A stretch of 7,211 nt of DNA from Alphaproteobacteria bacterium (GCA_022600335.1 JAHZKN010000151.1:1-7211), one strand, 5' to 3'. Numbered from the stretch's first letter, positions 1 to 6,325 are shown. Made by a program: numbers and translations. The notes: generated from the sequence alone by a model not told the origin.

Positions 1-512
1 CTATCAATTGTCCAAGTGCCGGTTTTGGCTTTCATTGCGTCTGAATAGCCAGTGAAAGCAGACTGCGATCCAATATCCCGCCCCAGTATGCCATACAGAT
101 TCGGGCCGAGTGATGGAGCATCTCCCTTCTTGGAGCTATGACACGAGCCACAGCGGCGAAACAGTTTGCTGCCTTTCTTAACGTCGGCGGCTGCAACCAT
201 GGCAGCAAATCCACCAGCCTCACCGGACGGTGCAGTCCCAGTCGAGTCCGCAGTGCCAGCTGCGGCAGGAGCTGTGGTTGAAGCGTCCCCATCCACGCCG
301 ACGGCTTCAGCCGTGGCCGTGGAGGAAGCTGCAACACTTGGAGCTGCAGCAGCTTTTGGCTCCTCCTCTGACTCTTGCAATGCGTAGCCAGCTTCGGGCT
401 GCCCGTGATGCCCTTTGTCCTTCATCTCCAAAAATGATTTGAAACCGACAATTACCAACAGTGCAGCAAGCGCCGATCCAACGACATAAAGTGGTTTATC
501 CGAGGGTCCCAT
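1..512 (-). CDS. Membrane-anchored class I cytochrome c (3' end cut off by window)
   Basis: This gene starts at ATG 512-510 and stays open to the window edge, giving 170 residues without the C-terminus. Residues 8-27 form one hydrophobic segment (LYVVGSALAALLVIVGFKSF), a likely uncleaved membrane anchor. Residues 50-108 are a low-complexity Ala/Thr/Ser/Glu linker. The haem domain begins near residue 110, with the covalent haem site CGSCH at 121-125 (bases 138-152) and the conserved GPNLYGILGR stretch at 136-145. The axial Met expected about 40-60 residues further on lies outside the window. The architecture fits the CycM/cytochrome c552 type, which passes electrons in the periplasm to a terminal oxidase. 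It faces away from kdsB, an arrangement I recall from Rhizobiales. An AGGA lies about 11 bases before the ATG. The haem protein call is secure; the CycM subtype is inference. Confidence 0.9.
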   Translation of the reverse strand, partial: MGPSDKPLYVVGSALAALLVIVGFKSFLEMKDKGHHGQPEAGYALQESEEEPKAAAAPSVAASSTATAEAVGVDGDASTTAPAAAGTADSTGTAPSGEAGGFAAMVAAADVKKGSKLFRRCGSCHSSKKGDAPSLGPNLYGILGRDIGSQSAFTGYSDAMKAKTGTWTID

Positions 513-763
513 AATCTAGACTATCCTAAGTGTCCGTATTTGCTTTACCGTGGACGCGTCCCACGCAATCTCACCTTCACATGTGAAGCAAGAACGGCCT
601 CGTGGCAGGGGACTCACAATCACCGGTCTCATAGCAGTCTCGGCCCGCTCGCGCCAAGCGCCCAACCCCAAAAAAGCCTGTCGCGAAAGCGTAATTCCCG
701 CTAAACATCCCCAATTCCACGCACCCCTGCGCTCATTCGTCATAGACCCCAAATTCGGATCCC
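513..763. promoter_or_regulatory. Divergent intergenic region with two adjacent palindromes
   Basis: This 251-base gap lies between the starts of the cytochrome c gene (minus) and kdsB (plus), so it should hold promoters for both. It contains a perfect 10-base palindrome GGACGCGTCC at 552-561 and a perfect 14-base palindrome CTTCACATGTGAAG at 575-588, with centres 25 bases apart. They lie 40-76 bases upstream of the cytochrome start codon, a place where an operator or activator site could act. I could not pick clear -35/-10 boxes. The short ORFs crossing this gap look non-coding. Function as operators is inference. Confidence 0.35.
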
Positions 764-1510
764 ATGTCTCGCAACTTGATTGTCATACCAGCCCGCATGC
801 ATGCAACGCGTCTACCGGGTAAGCCACTGGCTGACATCGCCGGTGAGGCCATGATCGTGCACATCGTTCGGCTCGCAGAAGCATCAGGCGCCGGCCCGGT
901 GATCGTCGCTACTGATGCACAAGAGATTTATGATGTGGTCATGCAAGCAGATGGGCGCGCCATCATGACCTCAGTTGATCACCCTTCAGGTTCTGATCGA
1001 GTTCATGAAGCCGTTCACGCTTTAGCTGACGAAGAGCAAGCTGAGATCATTATTAATCTGCAGGGGGACCTGCCAACATTGGCACCAGATCTCATCAATC
1101 AGTGCATCACACCATTGCTGAACACACCGACGACAGACATTGCCACACTAGCAGCCGAAATCGTTACACCTGAAGAAATCGACAATGCCAATGTCGTGAA
1201 AGTTGTCGGAACGCCAATCCACGCGGCAGGCCATCTTCGCGCACTCTATTTCACGCGTGCAACGGCACCTCACGGACCGGGTCCACTTTACCATCACATT
1301 GGCATCTATGCGTACCGACGAGCCGCCCTCAACAGGTTCGTGGCACTTCCGCAGTCACCTCTCGAAAAACGCGAAAAACTTGAACAGCTCAGGGCGCTGG
1401 AAGCAGGCATGCAAATTGATGTCGCGATCGTTGACACCGTTCCTCTGGGTGTCGATACTCCCGCCGACCTTGAGCGCGCGCGGGCCATGCTGCAGACAAA
1501 ATCGGCATAA
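764..1510 (+). CDS. kdsB: 3-deoxy-manno-octulosonate cytidylyltransferase (CMP-KDO synthetase)
   Basis: KdsB is a cytosolic enzyme that joins CTP and KDO to form CMP-KDO, the activated sugar used to build the inner core of lipopolysaccharide. The 248 residues match the usual family length. The nucleotide-binding start [15 protein letters not shown] (8-22) has the expected Arg and Lys residues. HPSGSDR lies at 73-79. INLQGDLP (97-104) carries the first metal-binding Asp, D102, and [12 protein letters not shown] near the C-terminus supplies the second, D231. The [18 protein letters not shown] segment near residue 200 is typical of alphaproteobacterial members. The ATG is chosen because the N-terminal motif begins right after it; no strong Shine-Dalgarno precedes it. 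pheA follows closely on the same strand, so the two are probably co-transcribed although their pathways differ. No key residue appears to be missing. Confidence 0.96.
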   Translation: MSRNLIVIPARMHATRLPGKPLADIAGEAMIVHIVRLAEASGAGPVIVATDAQEIYDVVMQADGRAIMTSVDHPSGSDRVHEAVHALADEEQAEIIINLQGDLPTLAPDLINQCITPLLNTPTTDIATLAAEIVTPEEIDNANVVKVVGTPIHAAGHLRALYFTRATAPHGPGPLYHHIGIYAYRRAALNRFVALPQSPLEKREKLEQLRALEAGMQIDVAIVDTVPLGVDTPADLERARAMLQTKSA

Positions 1511-1525
1511 GTCGGCTCTTCACTT

Positions 1526-1532
1526 GAAAGGA
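1526..1532 (+). promoter_or_regulatory. Shine-Dalgarno GAAAGGA upstream of pheA
   Basis: GAAAGGA is the only good ribosome binding site between kdsB and pheA. It sits 4 bases before an in-frame TTG at 1537 and more than 50 bases before the ATG at 1585, where family homology begins. It therefore supports the TTG start, or a short-spaced start with a 16-residue extension, over the ATG. The spacing to TTG is shorter than ideal, so the start is not settled. Confidence 0.4.
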
Positions 1533-1584
1533 TTTCTTGGCAGCACAATGCACTCCGGTCGCACGCGACTGCCAGTTTAAACCC

Positions 1585-2451
1585 ATGCAAAACAAACTGA
1601 CCTTTCAAGGCGAAGCCGGGGCCAATTCCCATCTCGCATGTACCGAAGCTTTTCCAGACATGGAGCCCGTCGCGTGTCCAACATTCGAGGATGCGCTCGC
1701 CGCTGTTAAAAACGGTAACGCGCGCTACGCCATGATCCCGATTGAAAATTCCGTCGCTGGACGGGTCGCGGATATTCATCACCTGCTGCCTGATGCAGGA
1801 CTCTATATCATCGGCGAACACTTCCAGCGGGTCCGTCATCAGTTAATGGCCAAGCCAGGCACGAAACTAAGAGATATAAAACGCGTCCTATCGCACACGC
1901 AGGCGCTTGGCCAATGCCGCAATACTCTGCACAAGCATGGTCTGATGCCGCACCCCGAAGCCGACACGGCTGGCTCTGCACGCATTGTCAGTGAATCATC
2001 AGAGCCCTCGCTCGCAGCCATTGCCTCAACGCTGGCTGCAAAAACCTATGGCCTCGAAATCTTATTGGAGAATATCGAAGACGAAACGCATAACACCACG
2101 CGCTTTATTATCTTGGCCAATGAGCCAGATGATGCAGATCCTGAGGCAGGACAAGTCATCACAAGTTTCATATTTCGTGTGCGCAACGTTCCGGCGGCAC
2201 TCTACAAGGCACTCGGTGGGTTCGCCACCAATGACGTCAACATGACGAAGCTTGAGAGCTATCAAACCGAAGGCACATTCAACGCCACTATGTTTTACGC
2301 CGATGTCGAAGGACATCCTAGCCAGCGCCCTGTGCGACTGTCGTTGGAAGAACTGGCATTCTTTTCCAACGAAATAAAAATTCTAGGAACCTATCCTGCC
2401 AGTCCATATCGCGAACAAGCTGCGCGTCGAGCGTCTGGACAAACCGGTTAG
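1585..2451 (+). CDS. pheA: Prephenate dehydratase (monofunctional)
   Basis: The enzyme decarboxylates and dehydrates prephenate to phenylpyruvate, the step that commits prephenate to phenylalanine. Counted from ATG 1585 it has 288 residues. Residues 4-185 form the catalytic domain: the start KLTFQGEAGANS, IENSVAGRV at 53-61, SHTQALGQC at 103-111, and the TTRF motif at 171-174 that holds the catalytic Thr and Arg. Residues 192-268 form an ACT domain (LYKALGGFATNDVNMTKLES), the usual site of phenylalanine feedback inhibition. There is no chorismate mutase domain, unlike the fused enterobacterial enzyme. ATG 1585 is where family homology begins, but the only good Shine-Dalgarno fits a TTG at 1537 that would add 16 residues (AAQCTPVARDCQFKP after the start). 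I keep the ATG on homology. kdsB lies just upstream, so they are likely one operon. Confidence 0.95.
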   Translation: MQNKLTFQGEAGANSHLACTEAFPDMEPVACPTFEDALAAVKNGNARYAMIPIENSVAGRVADIHHLLPDAGLYIIGEHFQRVRHQLMAKPGTKLRDIKRVLSHTQALGQCRNTLHKHGLMPHPEADTAGSARIVSESSEPSLAAIASTLAAKTYGLEILLENIEDETHNTTRFIILANEPDDADPEAGQVITSFIFRVRNVPAALYKALGGFATNDVNMTKLESYQTEGTFNATMFYADVEGHPSQRPVRLSLEELAFFSNEIKILGTYPASPYREQAARRASGQTG

Positions 2452-2521
2452 ATCCCGCACTTCACATTGCGACCGAACAAAACTCCATTCAACCACCCAC
2501 AGTAGGCATCGAGAGACCAGA

Positions 2522-3271
2522 ATGCGCCTTAAGGACAAAGTCGCGATTGTTACCGGTGGCGGATCGGGCTTTGGCCGCGGCATTTGCAACGCGTTTGCAG
2601 CAGAAGGTGCTCGCGTTGTCGTGGCCGATAGCAATGCGTCTGCGGCACAGGAGACCGCAGCAGCCTTAGGCCAAACAGCAATTGCGACGCGTTGTGATGT
2701 CACCCAGAGTAGCGATGTCACAGAGCTCGTGGGGACAACACTATCTCAGTTTGGTGGTCTCGATATTGTCGTCAACAACGCCGGCGTGACGCACAAGAAC
2801 CAACCCGCGCTCGATGTATCGGAAGCAGACTTTGACCGGATCTACGCCGTCAATGTTAAATCAATCTACTTGATGGCACGCGCGACTGTGCCAGAACTTG
2901 AAAAGCGTGGCGGTGGCGTGATTATCAACACAGCCTCGACCGCAGGCGTGCGCCCGCGTCCGGGACTCACGTGGTACAACGGCTCCAAGGGTGCTGCTAT
3001 CATTCTTACCAAGTCTCTTGCCGCGGAGCTTGCGCCAAAAAACATACGCGTCAATGCTATCAATCCGGTGATCGGCGAAACCGGCTTGCTGGAGGACTTT
3101 ATGGGCCTTCCGGACACACCAGAAAACCGCGCTAAATTTACGAGTGGTATTCCTCTTGGACGCATGTCTCGACCGACCGACATCGCCAATGCTGCGCTAT
3201 TTCTAGCGGATCCAGCCTCCGAATTCATTACTGGCGTTGCACTAGAGGTCGACGGCGGGCGTTGTATCTAG
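2522..3271 (+). CDS. Short-chain dehydrogenase/reductase (SDR), NAD-type
   Basis: This is a classical SDR of 249 residues with a complete set of motifs. The cofactor motif is TGGGSGFG (11-18), with Asp36 at the end of the second strand, which usually marks preference for NAD(H) over NADP(H). NNAG lies at 85-88, followed by Asn111, Ser139 and the catalytic YNGSK (Tyr152, Lys156). The C-terminus ITGVALEVDGG is typical of FabG-like members. The stretch INPVIGETGLLEDFMG (180-195) is common in a proteobacterial group often labelled 3-oxoacyl-ACP reductase or glucose 1-dehydrogenase by similarity, but the substrate cannot be read from sequence. A weak GAGAG lies 6 bases before the ATG. It follows pheA by 70 bases on the same strand with no clear terminator between, so read-through is possible, but a shared function is not implied. 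Confidence 0.92.
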   Translation: MRLKDKVAIVTGGGSGFGRGICNAFAAEGARVVVADSNASAAQETAAALGQTAIATRCDVTQSSDVTELVGTTLSQFGGLDIVVNNAGVTHKNQPALDVSEADFDRIYAVNVKSIYLMARATVPELEKRGGGVIINTASTAGVRPRPGLTWYNGSKGAAIILTKSLAAELAPKNIRVNAINPVIGETGLLEDFMGLPDTPENRAKFTSGIPLGRMSRPTDIANAALFLADPASEFITGVALEVDGGRCI

Positions 3272-3438
3272 CAATTTTGCTTGGCTAGGTAGACGCCGAC
3301 TTTTGGCTTTCATGGCGTGCAAGACTGCTTGTGTTGAGTAGCGCTTCGTTCGGCAAATCGTTATACTGGGTGTGCATTAACAATCAAAGACGCTGCGATG
3401 CCACCCAATGCGCAGCAAACCAATAGATCGGTAGTCCC

Positions 3439-3810
3439 ATGGCTCTAGGTCCTTTCGATTTCTCGTTCTTCGAGCGCTACAACATTCCACTCAAACGTTT
3501 TGCAGCAGGAGACGTCATTTTTTCTCAGAATGATCCCGGCGATCTCATGTTTGTTGTTCTAGAGGGCAAAGTCGACATCACTGTTGGTGACAAAGTTGTC
3601 GAGACGGTTGGGTTGCATGGCATCTTCGGTGAAATGGCTTTGATTGATCGCGCACCGCGCAGTGCTACCGTTAAGGCATCATCGGCAACCGAACTTGCCG
3701 TCATTGACGAAAACTCGTTTATTGAGCTGGTTCGTAAAAGCCCGGTATTCTCACTTTATGTTATGCGGCAAATGGCCAGTCGCTTGAGACACATGAACGA
3801 AGCCGTTTAG
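3439..3810 (+). CDS. Stand-alone cyclic-nucleotide-binding domain protein
   Basis: The 123-residue protein is essentially one cNMP-binding beta-barrel of the Crp/PKA type. It has the opening FAAGDVIFSQNDPGDLMFVVLEGKV split over residues 21-45, and a full phosphate-binding cassette FGEMALIDRAPRSATV at 63-78 with Glu65 and Arg74, the residues that hold the ribose and phosphate of cAMP or cGMP. A C-terminal helix (FSLYVMRQMASRLRHMN) closes the barrel. There is no helix-turn-helix, kinase, cyclase or channel region, so it is not a Crp/Fnr transcription factor, and the stop is followed directly by a terminator. No strong Shine-Dalgarno was seen before the ATG. A TATACT at 3362-3367 in the 167-base upstream gap could be a -10 box, without a well-spaced -35. 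Binding of a cyclic nucleotide is well supported by the cassette; the partner or output is unknown. Confidence 0.9.
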   Translation: MALGPFDFSFFERYNIPLKRFAAGDVIFSQNDPGDLMFVVLEGKVDITVGDKVVETVGLHGIFGEMALIDRAPRSATVKASSATELAVIDENSFIELVRKSPVFSLYVMRQMASRLRHMNEAV

Positions 3811-3830
3811 CAGCGATCCTCCCCAAATAA

Positions 3831-3867
3831 AAAGCCGCTTGGAGAGGAACCACCAAACGGCTTTTTT
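3831..3867. terminator. Bidirectional intrinsic terminator between convergent genes
   Basis: AAAGCCG (3831-3837) pairs with CGGCTTT (3858-3864), and TTGG (3839-3842) pairs with CCAA (3853-3856). One C/A mismatch separates the two stem parts and the loop is 10 bases. Six T residues (3862-3867) follow on the plus strand, and the complement of 3824-3833 gives a T-rich tail on the minus strand. It lies 20 bases after the cNMP-binding gene and 26 bases after the end of the convergent secreted-protein gene, so it can stop transcription from both sides. Confidence 0.9.
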
Positions 3868-3892
3868 GTCTGTAACGTTTCTTCCGGGTTCG

Positions 3893-4621
3893 CTAGCAGC
3901 CCTTCTTTGTATAGGCGCTATCGAAGTCACCGCGCGCGCGATTCATTTTGCGGGTTGCATTCCTTTTGCTGGTTGGACCATCAGCAACGCAATAATAGCC
4001 ATTCCTAAAGTTGGGCACGTCACTCGTTTCAACAACGCCACCATAGCCAACATTGTTCATGTCGCGGATCGCAGCGTTGCGGGACTTGTGACACGAGTAG
4101 ATCGCCCACCAACCACAATATGCGCCATCGCCGCTGCCGTCATCATGATCGCCGTCATCGCTGCCGCCGCCACCGCTAGAACCACCACTCTTAGTAAAGC
4201 TCAACCGGGCATTGGAGCCAGATGACGTATAATCGACGACTTCACACCCGCCTGAGATCCGCTTTGGAGCATCACCGCGGAGCGTAAAGCTGCGGCGCGA
4301 CTTTCGGTATCGGCCTGTGACCCAATAGGGCTCAGGGTCGCAACCCGAACGGAAGACATTTGCTTCCCCCTCAACCTTGCGATTGCCGGAGATGTGGCCT
4401 GAGAACAGAACCGTCCCGTTGCGCACGCCATGCCTGCGCAAGCTTCTCTTGGGTTTTACATAGCGAATAACAAACGTGTCTTCTTCCAGAGTGACGCGCA
4501 TCTTTGAGCCATTGTGCCAGGCCGTGAACTCTTCATTGAAAGCCGAGGCCGACCCGACGCCAAGACCAACGGTCGCGATCAAAACAGCAAGGCCCTTTGT
4601 GGCCCAGTTCAACATTGACAT
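3893..4621 (-). CDS. Secreted two-domain cysteine protein with SPOR-like C-terminus
   Basis: The 242-residue product has a clear Sec signal peptide: a hydrophobic core at about 10-23 and a likely cut after SASA (27/28). Residues 28-144 form a beta-rich domain with two Cys (94, 126) and motifs such as WHNGSKMRV and HGVRNGTVLFSG. It recalls, from memory, a domain found next to caspase-like peptidases in alphaproteobacteria. Residues 145-166 are a Gly/Ser/Asp linker. Residues 167-242 hold four Cys (169, 177, 211, 242) and the stretch VPNFRNGYYCVADGPTSKRN with a closing DSAYTKKGC, which resembles the SPOR fold (peptidoglycan-binding) with added disulfides. An even Cys count in an exported protein fits two to three disulfides. 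AGAGGA precedes the ATG at good spacing. It is likely periplasmic or extracellular. The domain names are inference and the exact function is unknown. Confidence 0.82.
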   Translation of the reverse strand: MSMLNWATKGLAVLIATVGLGVGSASAFNEEFTAWHNGSKMRVTLEEDTFVIRYVKPKRSLRRHGVRNGTVLFSGHISGNRKVEGEANVFRSGCDPEPYWVTGRYRKSRRSFTLRGDAPKRISGGCEVVDYTSSGSNARLSFTKSGGSSGGGGSDDGDHDDGSGDGAYCGWWAIYSCHKSRNAAIRDMNNVGYGGVVETSDVPNFRNGYYCVADGPTSKRNATRKMNRARGDFDSAYTKKGC

Positions 4622-4898
4622 TTTTTATCCTCTTCCAAAATCGGCAAATCACCCCGATGCCGGCAGGTGTATGATCCTCACCTGGATTATAAGACACAAC
4701 ATCAGATGAACAGAAACTGAATCGTCGTCATCACTTAATCTACTTTTTCACAAGACCTGTGCCGGTGCAAAGACGTCCCGCCTAGATGATTGCAAACGCA
4801 GCAAGAATTCAGATAAACAAAGTGCGTTTTCCTGCGTGATGCGCTTTCCATTGGCATCCGTTACGATATGTCTGTAACGCACGGAACACGAGGACCCA
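4622..4898. other. Divergent intergenic region with a small hairpin before yaiI
   Basis: This 277-base gap separates the start of the secreted-protein gene (minus) from the DUF188 gene (plus), so both promoters should lie here, but I could not assign -35/-10 boxes with confidence. An inverted repeat CGTTAC (4859-4864) and GTAACG (4874-4879) with a 9-base loop lies just before the AGGA of the plus-strand gene. It could affect translation or be chance. A minus-strand ORF across the right edge (4748-4948) overlaps the DUF188 gene and looks non-coding. Confidence 0.3.
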
Positions 4899-5354
4899 GT
4901 GGCGATATACATTGATGCGGACGCGTGTCCGGTAAAAGACGAGGCCATGCGCGTTGCAGCACGACACGACCTCGATATCTATTTCGTCTCCAACACCTGG
5001 ATGCGCTTGCCAACAAGTGACCTTGTGCACCGAGTTGTGGTCTCGGACGGACCCGATGCAGCAGATGATTGGATTGCCGAAAACATCGACTCCATGGACA
5101 TCGCGGTGACCGCCGACATTCCTCTGGCCGCGCGATGTCTCAAGAAAACTGCGCAAGCCATCGGCCCAACCGGAAAACCGTTCACTGAAGACAGCATCGG
5201 CATGGCGCTGGCGATGCGCGATCTCTCGGCCCATCTGCGCGAAACCGGTGAAAGCAAAGGCTATAATGCGAGCTTTACGCGTCAAGACCGTTCGCGTTTC
5301 TTGCAAGCCTTGGAAGACGCCGTGCAACGCAGCATACGCGGCCGATCCAGCTAG
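4899..5354 (+). CDS. YaiI/YqxD family protein (DUF188, UPF0178)
   Basis: This is a small cytosolic protein of 151 residues, the normal length for the family. It starts with the family signature IDADACPVKDE (5-15), then SDGPDAADDWI (49-59), TADIPLAARCL (71-81) and the C-terminal block ASFTRQDRSRFLQALE (124-139). The conserved Asp residues in the first and middle blocks suggest a PIN-like metal-binding nuclease fold, but I know of no firmly established reaction. The start is GTG at 4899, with GAGGA (4890-4894) 4 bases upstream; no better in-frame start was seen because the signature begins at residue 5. It is a single gene between a divergent secreted-protein gene and the SH3 gene 153 bases downstream. 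The family assignment is firm; the biochemical role is not known. Confidence 0.93.
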   Translation: MAIYIDADACPVKDEAMRVAARHDLDIYFVSNTWMRLPTSDLVHRVVVSDGPDAADDWIAENIDSMDIAVTADIPLAARCLKKTAQAIGPTGKPFTEDSIGMALAMRDLSAHLRETGESKGYNASFTRQDRSRFLQALEDAVQRSIRGRSS

Positions 5355-5507
5355 TCTCTACGCCCCCCCCTTTTCCGAAAAAAACTATAGACCAAAAATT
5401 CGATCAATTTTCTTGATAACGACGTGGGGGTGTTGAGACGCATCAGTGTTCTATAAAGTAACGACGGAAGCGCGGACCTGGAATTTTGTAAGCACGGAGT
5501 ACTAGAC

Positions 5508-5816
5508 ATGATTGAAGCTGTTTTGCGTTTGGTTGCCTTACGCACCCTGTGCGCTTGCATGATTTTAATGGGTGGGTTTATGAACCAGGCCTACGCCTGT
5601 GCCTGCTGTGAAACCTATCGTGTTGTTGGGGTCGCATCGAATGATGTTCTCAATATCCGAAGCCGGGCCTCGGCGCGTTCTTATAAAGTCGGGTTTATTC
5701 CACCAGATTCATGTGGCGTACTCATTTCTGGCCCCGACAGAGGGTCGTGGGTTCAGATCGAGTACAACGGCACCACCGGCTGGGTGAACTCGCGTTATCT
5801 TGAGTGGGTGCCATAG
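5508..5816 (+). CDS. Small exported bacterial SH3-domain protein
   Basis: The 102-residue product has a signal peptide: a basic, then hydrophobic stretch at 7-24 and a likely cut after AYA (30/31). The mature N-terminus would be CACCETYRVVG, three Cys within four residues. The lipobox is poor (AYAC), so a lipoprotein is less likely than a soluble disulfide-bonded protein, but not excluded. Residues 36-101 are a bacterial SH3 (SH3b) domain: DVLNIRSRAS (47-56), then GSWVQIEYNGTTGWVNSRYL (79-98), the usual RT-loop and tryptophan pattern. A fourth Cys is at 69. SH3b domains often bind peptidoglycan or peptides in the envelope; that role is inferred here. GGAG (5496-5499) precedes the ATG by 8 bases. 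The stop codon overlaps the first arm of a 7-base-pair inverted repeat. Confidence 0.88.
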   Translation: MIEAVLRLVALRTLCACMILMGGFMNQAYACACCETYRVVGVASNDVLNIRSRASARSYKVGFIPPDSCGVLISGPDRGSWVQIEYNGTTGWVNSRYLEWVP

Positions 5817-5990
5817 GGACATCTCCTGAGCTTGCCAACGTCTGTCCCTCCGGCTCGGCGCGTGCACTGGCTGTCTGGCAGAACACCATCCGTGGTTAAC
5901 AGCCCATTTTGCCAACGTCGGTCGAGGCGCGGTGATCCCAACGCCGCCAGTGCACTGAATTTCAGTAAATCCCTGTCACCTGCGTGACAG
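5815..5990 (+). other. Inverted-repeat-rich intergenic region, possible structured RNA
   Basis: Several inverted repeats lie together. AGGGACA (5815-5821) pairs with TGTCCCT (5843-5849). GTGCACTGGC (5862-5871) pairs with GCCAGTGCAC (5946-5955), a perfect 10-pair helix that encloses TGGCAGAA (5876-5883) with TTTTGCCA (5907-5914), 8 pairs with one G-U, and ACCA-TCCG-TGGT (5885-5896). ACTGAA/TTCAGT (5954-5966) forms a compact palindrome. CTGTCAC (5973-5979) pairs with GTGACAG (5984-5990) over a 4-base loop. An 11-base direct repeat TTGCCAACGTC occurs at 5832-5842 and 5909-5919. No T-run follows any stem, so these are poor terminators. I do not recognise a known RNA family. It could be a small RNA, a 5' leader for the downstream genes, or decayed repeat sequence. 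Confidence 0.35.
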
Positions 5991-6083
5991 CACGCCGTGC
6001 AACGGGCCCCTAATGTGGCAGCGGTCGGCGCAGCCCCCACTGCGTCGTCATTCTACTTATCTGACACCCGATCTCTCTCGCTC

Positions 6084-6090
6084 AAGGAGA
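6084..6090 (+). promoter_or_regulatory. Strong Shine-Dalgarno AAGGAGA before a small ORF
   Basis: AAGGAGA ends 5 bases before the ATG at 6096. It is the best ribosome binding site in the window, better than those of the housekeeping genes, and is the main reason to take the 68-residue ORF that follows seriously. Confidence 0.55.
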
Positions 6091-6095
6091 CCCTG

Positions 6096-6302
6096 ATGCT
6101 GTACCAATCCGATGTCTTACCGGCATCCTTACCCTTGCAGTTTCCTAAGTCCCGCACACCAGCTGCAACCCGTTCCCGCAACGCACGTCCAGTATCGCCG
6201 AACACCACCCAAGATATTACACGTGACTTTGCCGGGCATACGTCAATCGATCCTGTTACTGCCCCGTCGCCATTTTGCAATCCAAGCCTTGGCGGCTGGT
6301 AG
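6096..6302 (+). CDS. Possible small protein of unknown function (68 aa)
   Basis: An ATG with a near-ideal AAGGAGA upstream opens a 68-codon frame ending in TAG at 6300-6302. The product is rich in Pro, Ser, Thr and Arg, has one Cys near the end (SPFCNPSLGGW), no signal peptide and no membrane helix, and would probably be disordered. I recognise no family. It lies between the inverted-repeat region and the membrane-protein gene, which starts 68 bases downstream, on the same strand. Against it: an open frame also runs on the minus strand (6053-6379) and another plus frame (6112-6441) is open, so this stretch has few stops in general. The start signal is good; the protein itself is uncertain. 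Confidence 0.4.
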   Translation: MLYQSDVLPASLPLQFPKSRTPAATRSRNARPVSPNTTQDITRDFAGHTSIDPVTAPSPFCNPSLGGW

Positions 6303-6325
6303 ACGTCCCCATCCGACGTTAGGAT

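Noticed and set aside
166..442. Plus-strand ORFs opposite the cytochrome c gene
   Set aside because: They mirror the Ala-rich linker of the minus-strand gene, which has a CxxCH motif and membrane anchor; they are shadows.
1306..1839. Minus-strand ORF of 177 codons across the kdsB/pheA junction
   Set aside because: It lies antisense to two well-recognised genes and has no family features.
3268..3288. CTAGC/GCTAG inverted repeat after the SDR as a terminator
   Set aside because: The stem is short and AT-rich with no T-run after it.
23..3318. Nearly identical 18-base words at 23-40 and 3301-3318 (TTTTGGCTTTCATTGCGT and a one-base variant)
   Set aside because: One copy is inside the cytochrome coding region, the other in a gap; flanks do not match and there is no third copy, so chance similarity is most likely.
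3839..4225. Plus-strand ORF of 128 codons opposite the secreted protein
   Set aside because: It begins inside the terminator stem-loop and is antisense to a gene with signal peptide and good SD; its Ala/Ile/Thr-rich text reflects the complementary Gly/Asp linker.
4809..5327. Minus-strand ORF of 172 codons opposite the DUF188 gene
   Set aside because: The plus strand carries the complete DUF188 signature blocks, so this is a shadow.
5433..5457. TTGAGA and TATAAA as a promoter before the SH3 gene
   Set aside because: The spacer is only 13 bases, too short for a standard sigma-70 promoter.
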